Source of the DNA: Halalkalibacter krulwichiae
GTDB taxonomy: Bacteria > Bacillota > Bacilli > Bacillales > Bacillaceae_D
Length of the DNA stretch: 64,000 nt
Direction: 5' to 3'
Assembly: GCF_002109385.1 (NCBI RefSeq)
Contig: NZ_CP020814.1
Location: 1,242,001-1,306,000, forward strand
Within the stretch, counting starts at the first letter, position 1. Every line of letters begins with the position of its first letter. Made by a program: the position numbers and the translations under genes. Of this stretch, positions 1 to 8,324 are shown piece by piece. The notes under the pieces are model-generated. The model worked only from the letters and a program-made list of their open reading frames with translations, did no database searches and was not told the DNA's origin.

Positions 1-288
1 AGTTTTAACTCCTACACTGATTGAGGAGAAAAGTCCTTTTGACTGCATATCTTTAATAAAGTTAATTCGTTTTTCTGGTTCAAAACGATGCATTATATAG
101 AAGTAACCATTCTCTGCTAAGAAAATTGCGATTTTTTCATCAATAATTGTTTGCATATTTGCAGGCACTACAGGCAACTTGAATGTATGTCCACCTAGTG
201 TAATGCTCGTATCACACTCAGATCTGCTGTTTACTACACACTTTGCGGGAATCAATTGGATATCTTCGTAATCAAATACATTTTCCAT
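1..288 (-). CDS. guaC: GMP reductase, N-terminal part (cut by window edge)
   Basis: The reverse strand reads 96 codons from an ATG at 288 to the window edge without a stop. The start [16 protein letters not shown], the [10 protein letters not shown] stretch and [10 protein letters not shown] are the hallmark N-terminus of the Firmicutes IMPDH/GMP reductase family. The enzyme reduces GMP to IMP with NADPH in purine salvage, in the cytoplasm. The catalytic cysteine loop lies beyond the edge, so activity cannot be judged. I see no obvious purine riboswitch in the roughly 250 bases upstream. Confidence 0.92.
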   Translation of the reverse strand, partial: MENVFDYEDIQLIPAKCVVNSRSECDTSITLGGHTFKLPVVPANMQTIIDEKIAIFLAENGYFYIMHRFEPEKRINFIKDMQSKGLFSSISVGVKT

Positions 289-542
289 GTTGCACACTCC
301 TAAACACGAATATTGTGTTGGCTCACTTTTCAAATCGTTCGCCCATTTGGTAATATACATGAATTTTATTAGGTTGTCAAAGTTTTTTGAAAAAGATTCA
401 TTATTTTCTTAGTAAAATAATGAATTTGATAAAGGTGTTTGCTTGTCCGTCCATTAATACGGTTTCCATTTGTTAGATATAGCATTCGCTGCTTGTACTT
501 GAAAAGAAGGAAGATATTGTAGAAAAGGAGGGGCAAAGAAAA

Positions 543-598
543 GAGACTAGTGACTGGAGAAGATCAAAAACTGATCCGGTTAAAGTCACTAGTCTTCT
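543..598 (-). terminator. Stem-loop terminator after LD-carboxypeptidase
   Basis: GACTAGTGAC (545-554) pairs perfectly with GTCACTAGTC (587-596) across a 32-base loop that itself can pair partly. On the reverse strand the stem is followed by a T-rich run, which fits termination of the gene ending at 659. Confidence 0.6.
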
Positions 599-658
599 AT
601 TTATAGCAAACGTAGTTCAGCCTAAAAAGGAGTTTGCTGAATTGATGGACAAGATAAG

Positions 659-1585
659 TCATACAAAAGAGACAGTCGGTTCCACGACAGTTAAGCGGTT
701 CTCGGTTGTATTCAAGTTTACAGTTGCACCAATTGGAATTGTTGCTTTATACAGTCCGTGTCCTGTAGAAAGATTGATCATAAGTGGCTTTCTTAATGGA
801 ACTAAAAACTGATTAATCAATTGCTGGTAAGTCGTTCCCCAAGAAACGAGGCAGTTGGTGCACTCTCCCATGATAATCCCAAGACAATCCTGAAATTTTC
901 CTGCCATTTGTAATTGAGCGAGGTACCGATAAATCATCGTGGTAGGGGAGTTTACCTCTTCTAAGAAAAGAATCTTACCCTTCGTGTCGATTTCATAAGG
1001 AGTTCCAAGCGTATTTACAAGAGAGGTCATATTTCCGCCAATGATAGGAGCGGTTACATTTCCTGGGACTAAGCTCACTTGTGGGAAGTTTGGTGGATTC
1101 TGAATCACTCTCGGTGAAACTCCCGTTGAAGTTGCTTCAAAAAATTGATTGAAATTATAAGTAGGCGTGTCTGGTCGAAAGTCACCAAGCATCAAACTGT
1201 GGAACGTAATTAAATCAGAAGATTGATACAAAGTATTTAAAAGGACAGTAATATCACTATAGCCTGATATAATTTTAGGGTTTTGTCTGATGATGTCATA
1301 GTCTAAAAAAGGCAGGAGTGTTTGTACACCAGTCCCTCCGCGGGTTGCTAAAATCAATTTAACTTGAGGATTTTGAAACATAGTCATAATATCTTCTGCT
1401 CTTTGTGGAGCTGGAGCAGAGACAATCCCATCAAAAGAATACATATAACGACCATACGCGATGTTAAATCCCATATTCATTAACGTTTGGATTCTAGCGT
1501 TAATAATATTTGCATCAAGAGGACTTCCTGGAGTAACCAAGCCAATTGTGTCTCCACTTTGTAATGCTGGTGGTTTTATCGCCAT
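659..1585 (-). CDS. LD-carboxypeptidase (peptidase S66, LdcA/MccF family)
   Basis: A 308-residue protein of the usual S66 length. Family members cut the L,D-bond of murein tetrapeptides or, in MccF-type members, inactivate peptide-nucleotide antibiotics. Visible family features are the N-terminal GDTIGLVTPGSPLD, the nucleophile motif GYSDIT around residue 113, the C-terminal IIGGNMTSLVNTLGTPYE and LFLEEVN segment that supplies the acidic residue, and STGHG with the histidine near residue 277. No signal peptide is seen, so it should be cytoplasmic. The ATG at 1585 follows an AAGGAGGAG ribosome site. Which of the two substrate classes it serves cannot be told from sequence. Confidence 0.88.
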   Translation of the reverse strand: MAIKPPALQSGDTIGLVTPGSPLDANIINARIQTLMNMGFNIAYGRYMYSFDGIVSAPAPQRAEDIMTMFQNPQVKLILATRGGTGVQTLLPFLDYDIIRQNPKIISGYSDITVLLNTLYQSSDLITFHSLMLGDFRPDTPTYNFNQFFEATSTGVSPRVIQNPPNFPQVSLVPGNVTAPIIGGNMTSLVNTLGTPYEIDTKGKILFLEEVNSPTTMIYRYLAQLQMAGKFQDCLGIIMGECTNCLVSWGTTYQQLINQFLVPLRKPLMINLSTGHGLYKATIPIGATVNLNTTENRLTVVEPTVSFV

Positions 1586-1760
1586 AAGCTCCTCCTTTTA
1601 TCGTCAAAGTTATACCCCGAGTATAGTAATTAATATGAAGGAGAAGAACTTTTATTCGGCAATATTTATAAGACGAGGTCTGAGGATTTGTTTACGGTGC
1701 CTGTTGATCTTGTCATGTGAATAATGACAATAACGAATTGATTATTTTTTTAAAAAAGTC

Positions 1761-1811
1761 TTGCCAACACTGTATTAACCGTATTATTATTTATAGTACA
1801 GTTAATACAGT
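1761..1811 (+). promoter_or_regulatory. Promoter and inverted-repeat operator for the GntR-ABC operon
   Basis: A -35-like TTGCCA (1761-1766) is followed by an AT-rich stretch with a plausible -10. ACTGTATTAAC (1769-1779) and GTTAATACAGT (1801-1811) form a perfect 11-bp inverted repeat spanning the core promoter. This is the arrangement expected for autorepression by a YtrA-type GntR regulator, which is the first gene downstream. Confidence 0.65.
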
Positions 1812-1836
1812 TATTTAGTGTTGAAAGGAGGATTAT

Positions 1837-2226
1837 ATGTTTCAATTAGACATCAGAAGTAGAGTCCCAATTTATGAGCAATTAGTGGAAAAGTTAAAAG
1901 AACTTATCATTCATGAAGTGTATCAGCCAGACCAACAATTACCTTCTGTACGAGTTCTAGCACAGGAATTAACCGTAAACCCTAATACGATTCAAAAAGC
2001 TTACCGTGAACTGGAACATCAAGGATATATTTATTCCATTCCGGGAAAAGGAAAGTTTGTTGCACCACAAGCAACAACGACAAATGAAGAGAAGGTGACA
2101 AAGATGAAAGAAGAGTTATTGAAATTATTATCTGAAGCTCTGTATCTTGGCATCGATAAAGAAGAAATACTCGAGCTAATGAAGGTTGCTGAGCAATCAA
2201 CGAAAGGAGAGAGTGAAGTTGATTAA
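1837..2226 (+). CDS. GntR-family transcriptional regulator, YtrA type
   Basis: A 129-residue protein with an N-terminal winged helix-turn-helix (SRVPIYEQLVEKLKELI, LPSVRVLAQELTVNPNTIQKAYRELE, GKGKFVA) and a short helical tail, which is the size and plan of the YtrA subgroup. These regulators usually repress their own ABC-transporter operon until cell-envelope stress. The ATG follows AAAGGAGG at 1825. The gene overlaps the start of the ATPase gene, so the two are probably translationally coupled. The inverted repeat at 1769-1811 is its likely operator. Confidence 0.9.
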   Translation: MFQLDIRSRVPIYEQLVEKLKELIIHEVYQPDQQLPSVRVLAQELTVNPNTIQKAYRELEHQGYIYSIPGKGKFVAPQATTTNEEKVTKMKEELLKLLSEALYLGIDKEEILELMKVAEQSTKGESEVD

Positions 2227-3118
2227 GGCAAATAATCTTTGTAAAGAATTTGATGGTAGTTTGGCTGTCGATGGAATTACCCTTAGTGTTGAAAAAGGAT
2301 CCATTTTTGGCTTACTAGGTTCAAATGGTGCTGGGAAAACAACGTTGCTGAAAATGCTCGCCGGTATATACAAGCCTGACACAGGTGAGGTTCGTATAAA
2401 CAATGAGCCAGTCTTTGAAAATGTACATAGGAAGCAAAAGATGATTTTCTTAGCAGATTCGTTGTTTTTTTACCCGAATACAACTATTCAACAGGCAGCA
2501 CAGTTTTATCAATCGATGTATTCGTTATGGAGTGAAGAAAGATTTGTTGCTTTACAAAATGTTTTTCAAATTGACCCTAAGAAAAAGATTCACCGTCTCT
2601 CAAAAGGGATGCAGCGTCAAGTAGCATTTTGGTTAACGCTTTCCACGATGCCAGATGTTCTAATCTTAGATGAACCATTAGATGGCTTAGATGCTGTTAT
2701 GCGAAAGAAAATCAAGAACCTCCTGATTCAAGACGTAGCAGAAAGGGAAATGACGATCTTGATCTCCTCTCACAATCTTAGAGAGGTAGAAGATGTTTGT
2801 GATAATGTCGGAATCATGCATGATGGAAAAATGATTATTGAGAAAGATTTGGATGATTTAAAATCAGATGTTCATAAAATTCAAGTGGCATTCAAACAAG
2901 AGGTACCTCCATCCTTTTTAAAGAAACTGCCTGTTTTATATAAAGAAGTAAGGGGAAGTGTACATCTTTATATTGTCAGAGGAAAAGTCGAGGAGATTAC
3001 AAATCATGTGCGTGCTTTTAAGCCGGCTATCTTTGATATCCTTCCATTAACGTTAGAGGAAATATTTATATATGAAATGAGGGATGTTGGCTATGAAATT
3101 GAAAACATCATTGTTTAA
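2219..3118 (+). CDS. ABC transporter ATP-binding protein
   Basis: A 299-residue ATPase subunit. Walker A is GSNGAGKTT, the signature is LSKGMQRQ, Walker B is VLILDEPLDGLD, and the switch histidine follows in SSHNLREVED. The C-terminal third is the variable region typical of YtrB/EcsA-like exporters. I place the start at TTG 2219, nine bases after AAAGGAG. A GTG at 2213 is in frame but only about three bases from the ribosome site, and an ATG at 2186 lies deep inside the regulator gene. It overlaps both neighbours, which shows a tight three-gene operon. Substrate unknown. Confidence 0.9.
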   Translation: MIKANNLCKEFDGSLAVDGITLSVEKGSIFGLLGSNGAGKTTLLKMLAGIYKPDTGEVRINNEPVFENVHRKQKMIFLADSLFFYPNTTIQQAAQFYQSMYSLWSEERFVALQNVFQIDPKKKIHRLSKGMQRQVAFWLTLSTMPDVLILDEPLDGLDAVMRKKIKNLLIQDVAEREMTILISSHNLREVEDVCDNVGIMHDGKMIIEKDLDDLKSDVHKIQVAFKQEVPPSFLKKLPVLYKEVRGSVHLYIVRGKVEEITNHVRAFKPAIFDILPLTLEEIFIYEMRDVGYEIENIIV

Positions 3119-5099
3119 TCGCGGACTCTTTACTCAAGACCTGCGAAATGTTGGTTGGGTTAGTGTAGGATATATGCTTTGTTTATTGTTTGCACTTCCT
3201 CTTCAGCTTTTGATGCTCTACACAAATCAGGATCCATATCGACAATCACAAGTTCCAGAAAGTTTATTTGCAATCTCAAGTGAATTTCAGATAATGATGA
3301 CGTTTATTTTTCCAGTACTGTTAGCCATTTTTCTATTTCGTTATATACATGTAAAACTAGCAAGTGATTTTATTCATAGCTTACCTATCACTAGAGGACA
3401 TCTTCTAAATCAGCATGTTGTAATTGGCATACTTATATTGCTCGCTCCTATTTTAGTAACAGGAGTTAGTTTACTAGTTTTAGGTCAATTTCTCCCTTAT
3501 ACAGAACTTCTGACTTTTGCAACCATATTTCAGTGGGGAGGGGTGATGATTCTTTTTAGCGTATTTGTCTTTTTAGCTGGGGTATTTGTTGCTATGTTTA
3601 CGGGGATGTCGCTTTTACAAGGTGCGTTTACGTACATTCTGTTTGTTTTTCCTGTTGGAGTGACTGTTTTGTTCCTATCTAATCTCGAATTTTATTTATT
3701 TGGTTTCACATCACATTACTATCTCACTCAACAGTTTGAACGAATGATTCCGTTTATCCGGATGACTCAATTAGACCAGCACCCATTAACTTATATAGAA
3801 GTAACTTCTTACATTGTGATTAGTCTTTTGTTTTATCTTTGTGCCTTACTCGTTTATAAAAAGAGACAGTCAGAATCGGCAACGCAAGCGATTGCTTTTG
3901 AGAAATTACGTCCCATTTTTAAATTTGGTGTAACATTTTGTTCCATGTTAGTTGGGGGAATCTATTTTTCAAGCTATGAAGCGGGACTAGGATGGATTCT
4001 ATTTGGGTACATTACAGCATCCATTCTTGGTTATATTGTAGCTACAATGATCTTAGAGAAAACATGGAGAGTTTTTGACAAGTGGAAAGGGTATGTTGTC
4101 TACGCTGTTATCATTACGATATTAGGTATGTCTTTCCAAATCGATATTTTAGGTTTTGAGAAAAAAGTACCGAATGTCGATGAAGTGCAAGGAGTGTATT
4201 TTGGTGACTCGATTTTTTACATCTTGGATCCAGACCCTGTTCAGTCTCATGATTCAATGATGGAACGAGTCAATTATATTGAGGCGAGCTATTACTTTGA
4301 AGAGGCAGAGACAATTGAAAACATTGTGAAGTTACATGAACAAATCATCCTAGAGAAAGAACAACTTCAAACAACGGCCGATCGAACCAACTCGGTAGCC
4401 ATTCGGTATGATATGAAGAACGGGGATCAAATTGTTCGTTATTATCAAATGCCGATTGAACCATACCAAAAACTGTACAGAGCGATTATTGAAACGGAAG
4501 AGTATAAGAATAAACAAAACCCTATTTTACAAGTGAAGGATCTATCGAATCTGAATAGGATTACGATCGACTCTTACCGAACAGGTAAGCAAGTGACTAT
4601 AACGGAACGTGAAGACATAATTGAATTTCATCTATTGTTACAACAAGATGTAGCAGATCAATCAATTGAGGATCTTAACGACGATCGTTATTGGTCATCG
4701 GAAATCAAATATGAATTCAAGGAAAATAAGTGGCTTAGTCTAAGTTGGAAAAAGTCATATACACTTATTGAAGATTGGCTTGAGGAAAAAGGAATGATCA
4801 CTCAAGCTAGACAAACTCCAGAGGATATCAGCTATGCCTATGTAATAAAAAATGAACAAAATAGGGATATGTATGATATGGTCTATTCTTATCATTTAGA
4901 GCATAACTTTGCCGGCCAAGATAACGTCATTAAGGTTGAGGACAATAAGCAACTAGAGGAACTACTCAGGCAATCAGGTGGCGACCACCGCGGTGACTAT
5001 ATTATAGGCTATTTTTATAAGCAATCTAGTTATCCAGAGTTTGAAACATTAAAAGAAGGACAGGTACCAGGTTTTATCCTCGAAAAGATAAGTGAATAA
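3093..5099 (+). CDS. ABC transporter permease with large soluble C-terminal domain
   Basis: A 668-residue integral membrane protein. The first about 270 residues contain some six hydrophobic helices of the ABC-2 permease type, then two or three more helices follow near residues 270-345, then about 300 hydrophilic residues that have no membrane segment and probably form an extracytoplasmic domain. The ATG at 3093 has GAGGG nine bases upstream and fits better than the ATG at 3084. The gene overlaps the ATPase gene by 26 bases. The operon plan GntR-ATPase-permease resembles ytr-type envelope stress exporters, but the substrate cannot be named. It ends just before a strong terminator. Confidence 0.85.
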   Translation: MKLKTSLFNRGLFTQDLRNVGWVSVGYMLCLLFALPLQLLMLYTNQDPYRQSQVPESLFAISSEFQIMMTFIFPVLLAIFLFRYIHVKLASDFIHSLPITRGHLLNQHVVIGILILLAPILVTGVSLLVLGQFLPYTELLTFATIFQWGGVMILFSVFVFLAGVFVAMFTGMSLLQGAFTYILFVFPVGVTVLFLSNLEFYLFGFTSHYYLTQQFERMIPFIRMTQLDQHPLTYIEVTSYIVISLLFYLCALLVYKKRQSESATQAIAFEKLRPIFKFGVTFCSMLVGGIYFSSYEAGLGWILFGYITASILGYIVATMILEKTWRVFDKWKGYVVYAVIITILGMSFQIDILGFEKKVPNVDEVQGVYFGDSIFYILDPDPVQSHDSMMERVNYIEASYYFEEAETIENIVKLHEQIILEKEQLQTTADRTNSVAIRYDMKNGDQIVRYYQMPIEPYQKLYRAIIETEEYKNKQNPILQVKDLSNLNRITIDSYRTGKQVTITEREDIIEFHLLLQQDVADQSIEDLNDDRYWSSEIKYEFKENKWLSLSWKKSYTLIEDWLEEKGMITQARQTPEDISYAYVIKNEQNRDMYDMVYSYHLEHNFAGQDNVIKVEDNKQLEELLRQSGGDHRGDYIIGYFYKQSSYPEFETLKEGQVPGFILEKISE

Positions 5100-5108
5100 A
5101 TAATAAGA

Positions 5109-5140
5109 GAACCTAGTCAAAAAAAGACTAGGTTCCTTTA
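5109..5140 (+). terminator. Rho-independent terminator of the ABC operon
   Basis: GAACCTAGTC (5109-5118) pairs with GACTAGGTTC (5126-5135) around an A-rich loop and is followed by CTTTA. It lies directly after the permease stop codon. Confidence 0.75.
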
Positions 5141-5163
5141 ATGATAAGTATATTGAGGAATTA

Positions 5164-5235
5164 TTACGAAAAGAAAATGGTGAATGTTAAAGCCACTAAT
5201 GTAAACATTCCTGGGTTTTTCAGTTTAGCTGACAT
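5164..5235 (-). CDS. Possible 23-residue membrane peptide
   Basis: The reverse strand reads ATG at 5235 to TAA at 5164 and encodes a basic start (MSAKLKNPGM) followed by a hydrophobic run (FTLVALTFTIFFS). A strong AGGAGG lies seven bases upstream of the ATG, which is the main reason to list it. There is no homologue I recognise, and the convergent location between an operon terminator and the lipoprotein gene gives no functional hint. Confidence 0.35.
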   Translation of the reverse strand: MSAKLKNPGMFTLVALTFTIFFS

Positions 5236-5446
5236 GTTCATTCCTCCTAAGGCTGTTTGTTTTGGTAATTTCATCATATCAACTTGTTGTACACATGTAT
5301 CGCTTCTCGTAAGATTTCATTACAATAAATAAGCTTTTAAAATACTTCTTTAGTTTTAAAGACTGTAATGGATGCATGAAAATAATATTGAAGTAAAAAA
5401 TACGAGTATAGTGGCAGTTCGTAATAACAAGAAGGTGTTAACTTAC

Positions 5447-5611
5447 ATGCAGATTCATAAATTGTTTTTGATTGTTGTATTAGCGAGTGTGCTATCAGCT
5501 TGCGGATTAGATGATACAAAAGGTACAAATGAAACAGTAATTGAGGAAGAACAGGCTCCCCCAGACGAGACAACTGATTATAGAAATATCATTGCAGAAC
5601 TAGAAGAATAA
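5447..5611 (+). CDS. Small lipoprotein, conjugation region
   Basis: A 54-residue precursor with a type II signal peptide (MQIHKLFLIVVLASVLSAC). The lipobox LSAC places the acylated cysteine at residue 19. The mature part is short and acidic and has no recognised domain. I chose ATG 5447 because AGAAGGTG lies nine bases upstream; a longer frame from 5372 has no ribosome site and would bury the signal peptide. The stop codon overlaps the start of the next gene (TAATG), so it is coupled to the channel protein. Small lipoproteins are common in Gram-positive conjugation clusters, where some act in pore assembly or exclusion; the role here is unknown. Confidence 0.6.
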   Translation: MQIHKLFLIVVLASVLSACGLDDTKGTNETVIEEEQAPPDETTDYRNIIAELEE

Positions 5612-7683
5612 TGATCAATATTATATGGGTTTTCTTTGTGATGAATGTGGTTGAACAGGCTTTTACGTTAGACTTCGTTGGAAGTGTGGTTTCAATTATA
5701 TCTGAATCGGTCCGTTCAATCGCTGGTTTTGATAATGGCTTTCAAGATGGCGGTGTATGGGGAGCTTTAGTGCTTTTCATTTTAGTGTTAGTCGGCACAT
5801 GGGCCGCTTATGTTGGAATTGTGAAACGAGAATCTTCTAGAGCGTTATCAGGCATTCTTTCATCTTTTGTTATTTTTGTCTGTGCATTGGGTTTTTTCGC
5901 TAATGCCGACAGGATATTAACGATGATCAATGATGCGTCAGCTGATTTGCAAAACTCTATTCTTTCCTCAGTTTCCAGTATCGTTTCACCTGGATTAAGC
6001 TATTCTCAGGGAGAAGGCATTGCGGCTATGAGAAATCAAATGCATGATATTTTAGTGGAGCGTCCCTATTTATTAATGCAATATGGTACTTCAAGTCGTT
6101 CTGATATAGAAGCTACAGGAGAAGGCAGAGTCCATAATCTATTATCTGTTAGTCCATATTCCGAGGAAAGAGAAGAATATGTAAATCGTGAAGTAGAGCA
6201 ACACGATAATACCATGATGACGGCTGGTGGTCTTGTTGATCGTTTATTGTTTTTACCATTAATAGGTATTTCAAATCTATTAATAGGTGGGATGTTACTC
6301 ATTATTTCTTGCATGATTATCATGTATCAAATTCTTTTCCTTGTATTAGTATTGTTTGCGCCGGTTCCGTTACTTTTAGGTATGATTCCAAGTATGCAGA
6401 CGGCAGCTACGAACTGGGTATTAAAAGTTATTCATGCGCAGCTGATGAAAATTGGTATCGCGCTACTATTGACGATTTTATTTACCGTTTCGACTATATT
6501 GTATCAAGCAGCTGATGATAGCCAAGTCGGTTACTTGCTTATGATGGTCATTCAAATTCTTTGTTTTGTTGGCATTTGGATGAAGAGAAGAGACCTATTC
6601 GGTCTTATTACGCAAGCGAGTGGCGGTGTTATGAGCTCTGAGGGTAATACTGGGCAACAATTGAATCATTACAGAAGGAAAGTACAAAATGCTATGCAGA
6701 ACCGCTCTATGAGGAACTTATTAGGTCATAAAGGCGGTGCGGTAACTGCAGGAACAAGAGCATATGGATTAAAAAGACGAGCAACCGGTATTAAGGGCCG
6801 TATAGAGGCTTTAAAAGAACGACCAGGTGTTGGTGTTTACTCAAAAGATGACTTAGCTGAACGGCGGAAGAAGAAAGAAGAATCTAAGACAAAACGTCAT
6901 GAAAAGGCTACAAATCAACCATATCAACGTCAAATGGCTGAAGGTCAAGCTATGGCTAAAGAAATGACAGGTCGGGAGTTCGAGAAAAAAGCAGAAGAAT
7001 TGGGTCTTCAACCTAATCATTTAAAAGGATTAAGTAACAAAGAAAAAAGAGCAGAGGTTGACCGTATGAAAGAGCGGAATGCTGGTCAACAAAAACCGGA
7101 TGAACGACTTCGGGCTAGTGGTCAAAATGAAATGGCTGCTACTAAGGATTATCAGCGTACCCAATCTGGACTATCAAAAGGTACATTAGCAAAGCGTGAT
7201 GTAAAAGGGGAAAAGCAAACAGTACTCCCAAAACAAGGTCAGAAGATTGAGCAAGAAGCGCAGACCGAAACGCAACAGGATATACGAACAAAAAATACAC
7301 AGCATGTAAAAACGAACGAAGTTCAAGATAACTTAGTGAAAGAGGATAGAAAAGCCCACGTTCTTGACCGAAAAGAACGTACGAATACAGAAAGTAAGAA
7401 GAATGTGAATTCGGTAGCTAATCGAAATCAAGTCGAAAACACAACAAAGATAGAGAATGAAAATAATAGGATGAATCGCAAAGAAATCGTTTCAACTGAA
7501 ACAACCTCTGATCGAAAAAGTGTGACAAAACGAGTAGAGAGAAATGAAGATCACAAAGAAGATGTCCTTTCACGAACTTCTAAAAATACAGTTAGTAGAT
7601 ATTCAAATGAGAAAAGGGATAAGCATATTACGCAATGGGAAGCTCAGCAACAAATTAACGAAAGGAACCGTAAAAAAAGATAG
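5611..7683 (+). CDS. Conjugation channel protein, TrbL/VirB6-like (ConG type)
   Basis: A 690-residue protein with membrane helices near residues 50-70, 80-100, 205-230, 232-260, 270-300 and 305-320. A very hydrophilic tail of about 360 residues rich in Lys, Glu, Gln and Arg follows. This is the plan of the polytopic channel subunit of Gram-positive type IV secretion systems, such as ConG of ICEBs1. The start overlaps the lipoprotein stop by one base. The downstream single-pass protein and CwlT-like hydrolase support the assignment. The ATPase, relaxase and coupling protein genes are absent from this window, so the cluster is a fragment. Confidence 0.72.
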   Translation: MINIIWVFFVMNVVEQAFTLDFVGSVVSIISESVRSIAGFDNGFQDGGVWGALVLFILVLVGTWAAYVGIVKRESSRALSGILSSFVIFVCALGFFANADRILTMINDASADLQNSILSSVSSIVSPGLSYSQGEGIAAMRNQMHDILVERPYLLMQYGTSSRSDIEATGEGRVHNLLSVSPYSEEREEYVNREVEQHDNTMMTAGGLVDRLLFLPLIGISNLLIGGMLLIISCMIIMYQILFLVLVLFAPVPLLLGMIPSMQTAATNWVLKVIHAQLMKIGIALLLTILFTVSTILYQAADDSQVGYLLMMVIQILCFVGIWMKRRDLFGLITQASGGVMSSEGNTGQQLNHYRRKVQNAMQNRSMRNLLGHKGGAVTAGTRAYGLKRRATGIKGRIEALKERPGVGVYSKDDLAERRKKKEESKTKRHEKATNQPYQRQMAEGQAMAKEMTGREFEKKAEELGLQPNHLKGLSNKEKRAEVDRMKERNAGQQKPDERLRASGQNEMAATKDYQRTQSGLSKGTLAKRDVKGEKQTVLPKQGQKIEQEAQTETQQDIRTKNTQHVKTNEVQDNLVKEDRKAHVLDRKERTNTESKKNVNSVANRNQVENTTKIENENNRMNRKEIVSTETTSDRKSVTKRVERNEDHKEDVLSRTSKNTVSRYSNEKRDKHITQWEAQQQINERNRKKR

Positions 7684-7694
7684 GAGGGGAGTAA

Positions 7695-8324
7695 ATGTTT
7701 GGATGGAATTTTGAAAATTCAGGCGATCGAAAAAAATTGTTTGTTTTGCTCTTCTCCTTGTTTTCGTTCGGTGCGGTTTCTATTTGGTGGATCACTGGTG
7801 CTTTATATGAAAGAGGGAGCAATGAGTCACTTGAAACAACAGCAGAAGAGACTGACCTTGAGTGGGGAGAGGTTTCCAATGGAGATAGCGAAGGTTCAGA
7901 AAAAGGTGTCACTTCTTCTGAACCATCTCCCCCAACAGATGAAAAAGACGAAGAAGAAGCAAAACAAGTTGCTCAAGACTTTGCGGAAGCTTTTTACGCT
8001 TATGATGAAGTGGATCCGATGGGCCACATTGAGAATAGCAGAGAATTTATGACGGATCCCATGTATTCTCGTGAAAGACGGAATCAAGAGCAATCAAGAA
8101 GTACATTGGCGAGAGTGAAAGCTGAAGTAATCGAAACATCTTTAATGGAATCGGCTCATCATAGAGGGACCGGTAATGTTGCATGGGTCGTTATGATTCA
8201 AGGTGAAATAACCGATGTTGAAGGAAATAAAAGAGAAGATGAAAGTTGGTATCATGTAGCTTTAACACAGAATGAAGAACGTGGGTGGTTAGTAACGGAG
8301 GTGAGGATTGATGAGTCAACATGA
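7695..8324 (+). CDS. Single-pass conjugal transfer protein, TcpC/YddI-like
   Basis: A 209-residue protein with one membrane helix near residues 15-35 and an acidic linker to about residue 90. A C-terminal domain of about 110 residues (AQDFAEAFYAYDEVDP onward, ending in GWLVTEVRIDES) has the helix-then-strands pattern of an NTF2-like fold, as in TcpC-family conjugation proteins. The ATG follows AGGAGGGGAG. It lies 11 bases after the channel gene and overlaps the hydrolase gene. Family naming is by architecture and position, not by a clear motif. Confidence 0.62.
   Translation: MFGWNFENSGDRKKLFVLLFSLFSFGAVSIWWITGALYERGSNESLETTAEETDLEWGEVSNGDSEGSEKGVTSSEPSPPTDEKDEEEAKQVAQDFAEAFYAYDEVDPMGHIENSREFMTDPMYSRERRNQEQSRSTLARVKAEVIETSLMESAHHRGTGNVAWVVMIQGEITDVEGNKREDESWYHVALTQNEERGWLVTEVRIDEST

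Noticed and set aside
1461..1724. Open frame opposite the LD-carboxypeptidase start.
   Set aside because: It overlaps a well-supported gene on the other strand and lacks a ribosome site and codon bias.
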